This document shows, piece by piece, positions 1-5,734 of a DNA stretch of 7,809 nucleotides (position 1 is the stretch's first letter; each line of letters opens with the position of its first letter). Below the pieces are notes generated by a model, which did no database searches, was not told where the DNA came from, and saw nothing but the letters and a program-made list of their open reading frames with translations. The stretch spans positions 1 through 7,809 of the forward strand of contig UQEM01000119.1 in NCBI GenBank assembly GCA_900540005.1, in the 5' to 3' direction. This stretch comes from an uncultured Ruminococcus sp. GTDB taxonomy: Bacteria; Bacillota; Clostridia; Oscillospirales; Ruminococcaceae. A program made the translations under genes and the position numbers.

Positions 1-179
1 TTAGCGGATTCCAAAGGCAGAGCCTTTGGTGGGGTGTGGGGCAAAGCCCCGCAAATACCCTCAAAGGCGCTCCGCAAAGGGTGAATTCAAAAACAGTTCA
101 GTGGACTGTTTTTGAAGAGGGAACGCCCTGCAAGGGAGGGCGTTCCCTTATTAAAACTATCCTTTTTGACAAGATGAAA
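1..179. repeat. Dispersed intergenic hairpin repeat, copy A (probably cut by the contig start)
   Basis: The sequence recurs at 3586-3763 with roughly 14 differences and one 1-base gap, about 92 percent identical by eye. Four hairpins can be drawn in order: 11-18 with 22-29; 36-42 with 46-52 (one wobble pair); 86-99 with 103-116 (14 bp, one T-G wobble); and 118-129 with 137-148 (12 bp, loop GCAAGGG). The copy lies just beyond the terminator of the minus-strand phosphorylase gene. No protein is convincing in it and no terminal inverted repeats or target duplications are visible, so it is not a classical MITE as far as can be seen. It begins at base 1, and copy B has a further hairpin at its left edge, so the true left end is probably missing. 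Its function is unknown. Confidence 0.85.
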
Positions 180-209
180 CGGCGGACTTTAAAGTCCGCC
201 GTCTTTTTT
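180..209. terminator. Intrinsic terminator after the GH94 gene, possibly bidirectional
   Basis: A perfect 22-base palindrome (180-201, two 11-base arms) lies immediately beyond the minus-strand stop codon at 213-215. Read on the plus strand it is followed by TCTTTTTT. Read on the minus strand, the direction of the phosphorylase, the tail is TTTCATCTTG, a weaker uridine tract. It probably ends the phosphorylase mRNA and stops transcription arriving from the left. Confidence 0.75.
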
Positions 210-212
210 ATT

Positions 213-2609
213 TTATCCTAATGTAACTACGATCTCGTTAACGTCTGCAAGCTTGTCTGCGGGAACATAATTTCCGCTGAGGACCTCGCCGTTGAGAGTA
301 AGTGACTTTACGCCGCTCTCTGCGTGTGCGGAATTGTCAACTGTAATGTTGAGCTTTTTGCCGCGGAAGTTCTTTTCGATCTTGAATCCGTCCCACTCAG
401 CAGGAATGGAAGGAGCGATCTTAATACCGTCAGCATCGGGTCTCATGCCGCAGATACCCTCGATACAGCCGACCATAACTGTTGAAGCTGTACCTGTGAG
501 CCAGTGAACGTGTGAACGTCCCTCAAACGGTGAAGCCTTGCTCTCGGTGAACTGACCGTGAACATAGGGTTCCATAACTCTGATCTCAGCCTTATCGTTC
601 ATTGCAGCAGGCGAGCTTTCCATAAAGTACTCGAACGCTCTGTTTCCGTGACCGAGGAGAGACTCTGCAAGAATGAGCCAACCCTGTGACTGCGAGAAGA
701 TACCGCCGTTTTCCTTGGTGTCAGCGTTAAAGATGTGCATGAGCGCACCGTCAAAGTAGTGATCCTTGTACGGAGGTTCGAGAAGCTTTGCGCCGTAAGG
801 AGTATTGAGTATATCGTGAACGCTTGTCATAGCCTTGTCAGCCTGCTCCTTGGAGGCAAAACCTGAAATTACGCTCCAGCTCTGGGGATTGAGCCACATA
901 TTAGCCTCGGGATCCTTCTTTGCACCAACGACTACGCCGTCCTCGCGGATACCGCGGATAAATCTGTCCTCGTCCCAGCAAGCTTCAAGAGCATCGCCGA
1001 GCTTCTTCTGAACGTCATTGATATATGCGATATAGTCCTTGTCGTCTCTTGCTGCTGCCATGTCCTTGATAACGCTCATAGCGTAGTAGAGTTGGAATGC
1101 AACGAATGTTGACTCGCCCCTTGCACCCAGACGGAGACAGTCGTTCCAGTCAGCGTGGAGACCTGCGGGCATTGCGTGGCTGCCAAGACGCTCCATAGAG
1201 AAGCGGATAGCATTCTTGAGATGATCGTAAACAGTAGCCTCGCCGCCGTTTGCGTAAACAATAACCTCATCGAGGAATCCCTTGTTGCCGCTTTCGCCGA
1301 TGTACTTGACAATTGTCGGGAAGAGCCAGAGCGCATCGTCAGCACGGTATGAGGGGTGACCTGTTTCCTTTACATACTCGGGATCATCGGGAGTATTCTC
1401 GTGACCTGCATTGTGGTTGAACTTAACGAGAGGGAGTCCGCCGCCGTTGTCTACCTGAGCAGAGAGCATGAAACGGATCTTGTCAGCAGCCATTTCGGGG
1501 TCAAGGTGAATGATACCCTGAATATCCTGAACGGTATCGCGGTAGCCGTAGCCGTTGCGAAGTCCGCAGTAGATGAAAGATGCTGCTCTTGACCAGATGA
1601 AAGTGATAAAGCACTGATAAGCATTCCATACATTTATCATGTTGTTGAACTCGGGAGAGGGTGTCTCGACCTTGAAGTTGGAAAGCTTGCCATGCCAGAA
1701 ATTCTTGAGCTGAGCAATCTCCGCGTCAACCTTGCCAGCCTCCTTGTACTGATCGAGGATAGCATTAGCCTGAACGTTGTCGCGCTGTCCGAGAACATAG
1801 ATGAACTCCTTGGTCTCGCCGGGCTTGAGGGTGATGTCGCTCTGGAGCGCGCCGCAGGCGTTGGAGTTAAAGTTCATGTCGTTGCTGCACTTGCCGCTCT
1901 CTACAGCAATAGGATTTGAGTATGTTCTGTAAGGGCCGATGAAGCTGTTGAGAAAACCGCAGTAAGCGGATACAGGCTCGCCGACCATTCCGAAGAAACG
2001 CTCGCGGTGGTTTGAACCGGTCTCGTCCTTTCCTGAATTCTCGTTGATGTGCTGAAGGATCTTGTTCTGCTCAAAGCTTGTACGCGTAATGAAGAGGGTA
2101 TACTGAAGGTTGACCTGATCCTGCTCATAGTTGTTATCGTTTGTGAATTCAACGAATCCGTAAACCGAGAGTCTGCGCTCCTTGTCGCTGTTGTTTGTGA
2201 GCTTGCAGCGCCATACCTCGTAGGTCTTGCCCTGCGGAACGTAGTATGTAGTCTCCGACTTGATGTCAGAATAATCAGCCGTAATTACTGTGTAAGCTGT
2301 ACCGTGGCGGCACTCGCTCTTGTACTTGTCAAGAGGCTTGCCTACAGGCTGCCATGAAGCTGACCAGTAATCTGCCGTATCGTTGTCTCTGATGTAGATG
2401 TATCTGCCCGGAAGAGCCATATCCGAATTAAAGCGGAAACGCGAAATTCTTCCGTTAGCACCTGATTTAACGAAGCTGTAGCCGGCTGCATTGTTAGAGA
2501 TCATTGCGCCGTACTCGGGATCGCCGAGGTAATTAGCCCATGGTGCAGGAGTTGCGGGGTTAGTGATGACGTATTCCTTGTTTTCAAGGTCAAAATGTCC
2601 GTACTGCAT
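213..2609 (-). CDS. GH94 beta-glucoside phosphorylase (cellobiose/chitobiose phosphorylase family)
   Basis: Cytoplasmic inverting phosphorylase of family GH94: a beta-linked disaccharide plus phosphate gives an alpha-sugar-1-phosphate and a free sugar, saving one ATP per disaccharide. The 798 residues match the usual length of about 800 and there is no signal peptide. The N-terminal sandwich opens with YGHFD and EYVIT. The (alpha/alpha)6 barrel holds YGYRD (353-357 plus D358) and ADWNDCL (486-492), whose D490 is the expected general acid; WLTGT (703-707) and Q686 fit known phosphate contacts. From memory of family sequences, the phosphate-binding His of cellobiose phosphorylase is Gln640 here, and the +1 subsite Glu and Tyr are Leu and Phe. 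The loop at 351-358 and the CSN...CGAL segment (241-254) look more like chitobiose phosphorylase. Family is secure; substrate could be cellobiose, chitobiose, laminaribiose or cellobionate. The start is supported by AAGGAG 11 bases upstream. Confidence 0.95.
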   Translation of the reverse strand: MQYGHFDLENKEYVITNPATPAPWANYLGDPEYGAMISNNAAGYSFVKSGANGRISRFRFNSDMALPGRYIYIRDNDTADYWSASWQPVGKPLDKYKSECRHGTAYTVITADYSDIKSETTYYVPQGKTYEVWRCKLTNNSDKERRLSVYGFVEFTNDNNYEQDQVNLQYTLFITRTSFEQNKILQHINENSGKDETGSNHRERFFGMVGEPVSAYCGFLNSFIGPYRTYSNPIAVESGKCSNDMNFNSNACGALQSDITLKPGETKEFIYVLGQRDNVQANAILDQYKEAGKVDAEIAQLKNFWHGKLSNFKVETPSPEFNNMINVWNAYQCFITFIWSRAASFIYCGLRNGYGYRDTVQDIQGIIHLDPEMAADKIRFMLSAQVDNGGGLPLVKFNHNAGHENTPDDPEYVKETGHPSYRADDALWLFPTIVKYIGESGNKGFLDEVIVYANGGEATVYDHLKNAIRFSMERLGSHAMPAGLHADWNDCLRLGARGESTFVAFQLYYAMSVIKDMAAARDDKDYIAYINDVQKKLGDALEACWDEDRFIRGIREDGVVVGAKKDPEANMWLNPQSWSVISGFASKEQADKAMTSVHDILNTPYGAKLLEPPYKDHYFDGALMHIFNADTKENGGIFSQSQGWLILAESLLGHGNRAFEYFMESSPAAMNDKAEIRVMEPYVHGQFTESKASPFEGRSHVHWLTGTASTVMVGCIEGICGMRPDADGIKIAPSIPAEWDGFKIEKNFRGKKLNITVDNSAHAESGVKSLTLNGEVLSGNYVPADKLADVNEIVVTLG

Positions 2610-2620
2610 AATTCTTTATT

Positions 2621-2626
2621 CTCCTT
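2621..2626 (-). promoter_or_regulatory. Ribosome binding site of the GH94 gene
   Basis: AAGGAG on the minus strand, 11 bases before the ATG at 2609. The surrounding AAAGGAGA octamer (2620-2627) is complementary to a pyrimidine stretch at 2965-2972 in the candidate small RNA transcribed divergently nearby. Confidence 0.85.
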
Positions 2627-2636
2627 TTGTACAATT

Positions 2637-2653
2637 GGCGGAGTGCCGCCGCC
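2637..2653 (-). promoter_or_regulatory. 5' UTR hairpin of the GH94 mRNA
   Basis: In the predicted leader, GGCGG and CCGCC can pair in two registers: 2637-2641 with 2649-2653, or with 2646-2650. The hairpin sits about 10 bases upstream of the Shine-Dalgarno and is the only GC-rich part of the leader. It could protect the 5' end or affect translation; no known riboswitch fold was recognised. Confidence 0.4.
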
Positions 2654-2672
2654 TCAAGCATAATATATATTA

Positions 2673-2701
2673 ATTATACCATTTTTCTGTACAGCTTGCA
2701 A
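2673..2701 (-). promoter_or_regulatory. Sigma-A type promoter of the GH94 gene
   Basis: On the minus strand TTGCAA (2696-2701), a 17-base spacer and TATAAT (2673-2678), preceded by TGG as an extended -10. Transcription would start near 2666, giving a leader of about 56 bases. No obvious sugar-repressor operator overlaps it. Confidence 0.8.
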
Positions 2702-2889
2702 GGGCTTTTTAATAATTAAGCAATAAATATTGAAATTTTCCAACATTCAAGAAACTCTGATTTTCACGCTGCTTAAATGTTAATGTCATATAATGTCGCT
2801 ATTTGTGTACTTTGCAACAGGGTGCTGTCGAATCCTTGTGCAAAATAGCAGAATTTGCGGACGACTCAGAACTTTTTTTGCAATATCTC

Positions 2890-2918
2890 TTGACGTTCCG
2901 GGGTAAAAGTAGTATAAT
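2890..2918 (+). promoter_or_regulatory. Strong sigma-A type promoter of a non-coding transcript
   Basis: TTGACG (2890-2895), a 17-base spacer and a perfect TATAAT (2913-2918). It points away from the phosphorylase promoter and towards the 3' end of spoVAC. No plus-strand gene follows, so its product is probably a small RNA that ends at the terminator at 3017-3045. Confidence 0.75.
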
Positions 2919-2924
2919 ACTTGT

Positions 2925-3045
2925 AGTGTTAAATAATCATGAATTATTAACACTCGTTTTGTTGTCTCCTTTCTTTTGTTCTACACATATTTATTTTTAT
3001 TTGTTTATCTGACGCAGGCAGGGTTTGACCCTGCCTTATTTTTTT
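2925..3045 (+). ncRNA. Candidate small RNA, about 120 nt, between phosphorylase and spoVAC
   Basis: A near-consensus promoter and an intrinsic terminator bracket this segment. Its only ATG (2939) opens a three-codon frame, so it appears non-coding. Near the predicted start, AGTGTTAA (2925-2932) pairs with TTAACACT (2947-2954), which would put a hairpin at the RNA's 5' end. The middle (about 2955-3010) is pyrimidine-rich and unstructured and contains TCTCCTTT (2965-2972), complementary to AAAGGAGA around the phosphorylase Shine-Dalgarno and 7 of 8 bases to that of spoVAC. It does not resemble 6S, SRP or tmRNA. A 5' hairpin, an open anti-Shine-Dalgarno stretch and a terminator are typical of trans-acting regulators, but that role is inference. 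The 2925-2954 palindrome could instead be a DNA operator. Confidence 0.45.
3017..3045 (+). terminator. Intrinsic terminator of the candidate small RNA
   Basis: GGCAGGG (3017-3023) pairs with CCCTGCC (3029-3035) around a TTTGA loop and is followed by TTATTTTTTT. The uridine tract is on the plus strand only. On the minus strand, where spoVAC ends at 3057, the same hairpin lacks a good tail, so spoVAC transcripts may read through and run antisense to the small RNA. Confidence 0.85.
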
Positions 3046-3056
3046 GCCGCAAGCCG

Positions 3057-3494
3057 CTATTTCAGCAGATAGTATATCACGCCGTACACAACCGACGCCG
3101 AACAGCCGTAGAGTATCACAGGGCCTGCTATGGTGAATATCTTCGTACCCACGCCGAGCACATACCCCTCTGAACGCGCCTCTATCGCGCACGAGCTTAT
3201 CGCGTTGGAAAATCCCGTTATCGGCACAAGAGTTCCTGCACCGGCGTGTTTGGCAAGTTTCTCGTACCAGCCGAGCCCCGTGAGGAGCGAGCTGAGTCCC
3301 ACAAGAATGATCGAAGTCCACGTTCCGGCGTTTTCTTTGCCAAGACCGCAGTTCATAAGCACAGACATTATAAGCTGACCGAGTGCGCAGATAGCTCCGC
3401 CAACGAGAAATGCCACAGGCACATTCACCTTTGAGTTGGACTTTGGTGAAGCGTCCTTGCTCATCTCACTGTACATCTGAGGTGTAATTTTCAT
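3057..3494 (-). CDS. spoVAC: SpoVAC-like membrane protein (stage V sporulation protein AC)
   Basis: Membrane protein of 145 residues, close to the 150 of Bacillus SpoVAC. In spore formers SpoVAC belongs to the SpoVA channel that moves Ca-dipicolinate across the inner forespore membrane, and the Bacillus protein has been described as mechanosensitive. The sequence shows a polar N-terminus (1-23), hydrophobic segments at about 25-47, 58-77, 86-104 and 115-143, and the family signature AGAGTLVPITGF (84-95) followed by SEGYVLGVGTKIF (108-120). The usual partners spoVAD and spoVAE/AEb are absent: the left neighbour is a small-RNA candidate and the right neighbour a repeat. The start is supported by AAGGAG 8 bases upstream. 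Family assignment is firm. Whether it acts in sporulation or as a vegetative channel cannot be told here. Confidence 0.93.
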   Translation of the reverse strand: MKITPQMYSEMSKDASPKSNSKVNVPVAFLVGGAICALGQLIMSVLMNCGLGKENAGTWTSIILVGLSSLLTGLGWYEKLAKHAGAGTLVPITGFSNAISSCAIEARSEGYVLGVGTKIFTIAGPVILYGCSASVVYGVIYYLLK

Positions 3495-3502
3495 AAGATC
3501 AT

Positions 3503-3508
3503 CTCCTT
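3503..3508 (-). promoter_or_regulatory. Ribosome binding site of spoVAC
   Basis: AAGGAG on the minus strand, 8 bases before the ATG at 3494. It fixes the start codon. Confidence 0.85.
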
Positions 3509-3535
3509 ATCGGTAGTATTTACGATTTTGTTATT

Positions 3536-3541
3536 ATTATA
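3536..3541 (-). promoter_or_regulatory. Possible -10 element of spoVAC
   Basis: TATAAT on the minus strand about 42 bases before the start codon. No acceptable sigma-A -35 lies 16-18 bases upstream, and a clear sigma-G pattern, which a spoVA gene would normally have, was not found. The promoter class is therefore open. Confidence 0.35.
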
Positions 3542-3566
3542 CAGTTTTTGCAAAAATAATGGGATT

Positions 3567-3589
3567 CTAAAGGGTTGTTAACCCTTTAG
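3567..3589. repeat. Inverted repeat at the left edge of repeat copy B
   Basis: CTAAAGGGTT (3567-3576) and AACCCTTTAG (3580-3589) form a perfect 10-bp hairpin with loop GTT. The right arm overlaps the first four bases shared with copy A, so this hairpin may be the true left end of the repeat, which copy A would lack only because the contig starts there. It lies just upstream of the spoVAC promoter region. Confidence 0.6.
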
Positions 3590-3763
3590 CGGATTCCAAA
3601 GGCAGCGCCTTTGGTGGGGTGTGGGGCAAAGCCCCGCATATAACCTCAAAGCGCTCCGCAAAGAGTGAATTAAAAAACAGTCCGGTGGACTGTTTTTTAA
3701 GAGGGAAAGCCCTGCAAGGGAGGGCGTTCCCTTATTAAAATTATACTTTTCAACAAAATGAAA
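3586..3763. repeat. Dispersed intergenic hairpin repeat, copy B
   Basis: Second copy of the element at 1-179, with the same four hairpins. The third (3670-3683 with 3687-3700, loop GGT) is a perfect 14-bp stem. Relative to copy A, one pair has changed from C-G to A-T and one from T-G wobble to C-G, so pairing is kept. The fourth (3702-3713 with 3721-3732) has one A-G mismatch. Like copy A it sits just beyond the 3' end of a minus-strand gene. The region 3495-3790 holds only the spoVAC leader, this repeat and a terminator. Confidence 0.9.
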
Positions 3764-3789
3764 GAATCCGCCAAAGGCGGATTCTTTTT
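3761..3789. terminator. Bidirectional intrinsic terminator after the sensor kinase gene
   Basis: AAAGAATCCGCC (3761-3772) pairs over 12 bp with GGCGGATTCTTT (3776-3787) around an AAA loop. A T-run follows on the plus strand and TTTCATTTTG on the minus strand, so it can act both ways. It stands two bases from the kinase stop codon (3791-3793). Its position relative to the repeat matches that of the terminator at 180-209, but the stem sequence differs. Confidence 0.8.
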
Positions 3790-3790
3790 A

Positions 3791-5722
3791 TTAAGGCATT
3801 GTAACAACAAAGCAAATGCTGCTGCCCTCCTGATTTTCTACATGGACTTTGAACTTGTGCTTATCAATAACCGACTTCGCTATCGCCAGTCCGAGGCCAT
3901 AGCCTCCTGTTGCACGGTTTCGGGATTCATCGCTGCGGTAGAACCTCTCGAAGATCTTCTCCTTCTCGTCCTCCCTTACTCCCTGTCCCGTATTGAATAC
4001 CGAGAACACCTTTTTGTCGCCGTGCCTGCAAAGCGTAACCTTAACAGTTCCACCCTCGTTGGAGTATTTCAGCGCGTTGTCTATGAAAATCGCCATCATC
4101 TGCTTTATATGGCGCTCGCTTCCGTTGACGGTTATTCCCTCCTCAATATCGACCACGAACTTTCGGTTCATCTCGAAAGCCTGACACTCAAACGGCAGTG
4201 CGGTATTCTCCGCAGCCTTGCTGAGGTCGAAATCCGTGCAAATGAAATCGGTCGTATTGTTTTCGAGCCTTGTGAGGTTCAGCAGATCATTCACAAGGAC
4301 GTTCATTCTGTCGGTCTGCGACTTGATGTAATTCAGCCACTTGTTCTCGCCGATCTCTCCTGCAAGAACATCTGCATTCGCAGAGATAACAGTCAGAGGA
4401 GTTTTCAGCTCGTGGCTTGCGTCCGAAACGAAACGTTTCTGCTGCTCAAATGCCGTCTTTATAGGCTCAATGCTCTTTTTGCTGAGAAAAAATGCTGCAA
4501 CCGAAAGCACCACCACGCTTACCACACCTATTATAATAGTGGTTCGCTTCATCTGCGCAAGGGTGTCCATTTCCGCGCCCTTATCGGTGAAAACCATGAG
4601 CGTGCCGTTCGACTTTGGCTGACGGTAAAACTGAAATGTATGATTGACCATACCCGTCTGAGCGCCGTCATCAAGAATAGCTGTGATGTACTTCTGCGCC
4701 GTCTCCTCGGTGATATCCTCGTTGTTAAGCGTAGCAAGGTAGTTTCCCTCGTCATCAGCCATTATAATAAAGAAGTCTATCGAGCCGAGCGACTTCGGAA
4801 CAGGTTCGATAGGCGGCTCACCGTTTCGCGCAGGGGCGCCGTTTTCATTGTTTGGCTCTGTGCCCGCAGTAGTTTCCGTGGTATTGGCAAGCTGAACTAT
4901 ACTGCCGCATGAGCCGTCCGACACCGAAAAGGCTGCCGTTTCATTGCCGAACTCGTCCTCGACCGTAAACGTCTCATCATCAGGCTCACTTGAACCTATT
5001 TCGGGATGATCCTCTGAGCCGCCGTTATTGTAGTACCATTTGTCCCACCCCCTGAAAGGGTCGGGATTGGGATAATGCGGATAATCGTTATGATCCCAAT
5101 GTTTCCACGGGTCTCGGTCGTTATAATTGTCGTCGTGCGGCGGCTCTGGCGGAAAATCAGGCTGCGGCTGAGTAGTTTGTATCACCTCGGGCTGCGTTGC
5201 AGGCGGAGCTGTCGTAACAGCGGGCTGAACAGCCGTTGTCTGCACAGGAGACGGTGAGGTGGGAGGCTGTGTCGGAGAATCGGTTTTGGGTTCAGCATAA
5301 GGCGGATCTTCGCTGTTTTCGGTCTGCGGCTGCTGAGCCTCCGTGTTCTGCTGTGTGGGAGTTCGCGTGGAATCGGTCACGGCAGTTGACGCAGAAGTAG
5401 TTGTCGTAGCCGTTTCCGTGGTCGTACCGGCTTTCGTTGTTGCCGTACCCGAAACTGCACCTCCGCTCGGACCGGGTTCATCGTCAGGCTTTGACGGCGG
5501 AACATCTTCGCGGCGGTCGCGATCCTCCGGCTTTGTGAAAGTAAATGTCGATGTGACATCATTGTACTCAACGCCCTCTGCGATCTGTTTCAGAACCTGC
5601 TGCGACTGATTCTGCATGACCGCCTCGGTAATGAGATTTATCGAACCGAGCAATGCACCAAAAACCGCCACAAGTATGCAGGTTATTATCGAAAAGAGCC
5701 TGAGATGCGCTTTTTTGAACAT
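3791..5722 (-). CDS. Two-component sensor histidine kinase with a long Pro/Thr-rich ectodomain
   Basis: Membrane histidine kinase that should phosphorylate the response regulator encoded just upstream. Numbering is from the ATG at 5722 (643 residues). TM1 is about 8-30 and TM2 about 394-413. Between them lies an ectodomain of about 360 residues: a Pro/Thr/Ser/Gln-rich stretch (about 75-190), a patch dense in Trp, Tyr, His, Asp and Asn (about 196-235), an acidic linker, then a compact Cache/PAS-like segment next to the membrane (about 313-385). There is no room for a HAMP domain. The catalytic core is complete: SDASHELKTPL with H437, N box IDNALKYS with N549, F box ERFYR and G2 box GYGLGLAIAK. 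The G1 box has Asn577 where Asp is usual, a variant often seen in Firmicutes. A GTG at 5731 is in frame but overlaps the Shine-Dalgarno AAGGAG (5731-5736), which sits 8 bases before the ATG at 5722. The signal sensed is unknown. Confidence 0.95.
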   Translation of the reverse strand: MFKKAHLRLFSIITCILVAVFGALLGSINLITEAVMQNQSQQVLKQIAEGVEYNDVTSTFTFTKPEDRDRREDVPPSKPDDEPGPSGGAVSGTATTKAGTTTETATTTTSASTAVTDSTRTPTQQNTEAQQPQTENSEDPPYAEPKTDSPTQPPTSPSPVQTTAVQPAVTTAPPATQPEVIQTTQPQPDFPPEPPHDDNYNDRDPWKHWDHNDYPHYPNPDPFRGWDKWYYNNGGSEDHPEIGSSEPDDETFTVEDEFGNETAAFSVSDGSCGSIVQLANTTETTAGTEPNNENGAPARNGEPPIEPVPKSLGSIDFFIIMADDEGNYLATLNNEDITEETAQKYITAILDDGAQTGMVNHTFQFYRQPKSNGTLMVFTDKGAEMDTLAQMKRTTIIIGVVSVVVLSVAAFFLSKKSIEPIKTAFEQQKRFVSDASHELKTPLTVISANADVLAGEIGENKWLNYIKSQTDRMNVLVNDLLNLTRLENNTTDFICTDFDLSKAAENTALPFECQAFEMNRKFVVDIEEGITVNGSERHIKQMMAIFIDNALKYSNEGGTVKVTLCRHGDKKVFSVFNTGQGVREDEKEKIFERFYRSDESRNRATGGYGLGLAIAKSVIDKHKFKVHVENQEGSSICFVVTMP

Positions 5723-5734
5723 AAACAGCACTCC

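Noticed and set aside
36..221. 61-codon plus-strand frame through repeat copy A and the terminator
   Set aside because: It runs through four hairpins and a terminator, has no Shine-Dalgarno, and copy B carries a one-base gap that breaks the frame.
2762..2794. Second plus-strand promoter with TATAAT at 2789-2794
   Set aside because: The -10 is good but no -35 resembling TTGACA lies at 16-18 bases, and the promoter at 2890 is far stronger.
2803..3012. 69-codon plus-strand frame starting at TTG upstream of the small-RNA promoter
   Set aside because: No Shine-Dalgarno or ATG, and it spans the promoter at 2890-2918, so the main transcript would not contain its start.
1..3763. CRISPR array, insertion sequence or retron made from the two long repeats
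   Set aside because: Only two copies 3.4 kb apart, no regular spacers, and no transposase, reverse transcriptase or cas gene in the window.
3758..4912. 384-codon plus-strand frame opposite the sensor kinase
   Set aside because: Antisense to a kinase core with every expected motif. Its product resembles no family and its first codons lie in the terminator hairpin.
5723..5731. GTG start for the kinase three codons earlier
   Set aside because: The GTG overlaps the Shine-Dalgarno AAGGAG itself; the ATG at 5722 has correct 8-base spacing.
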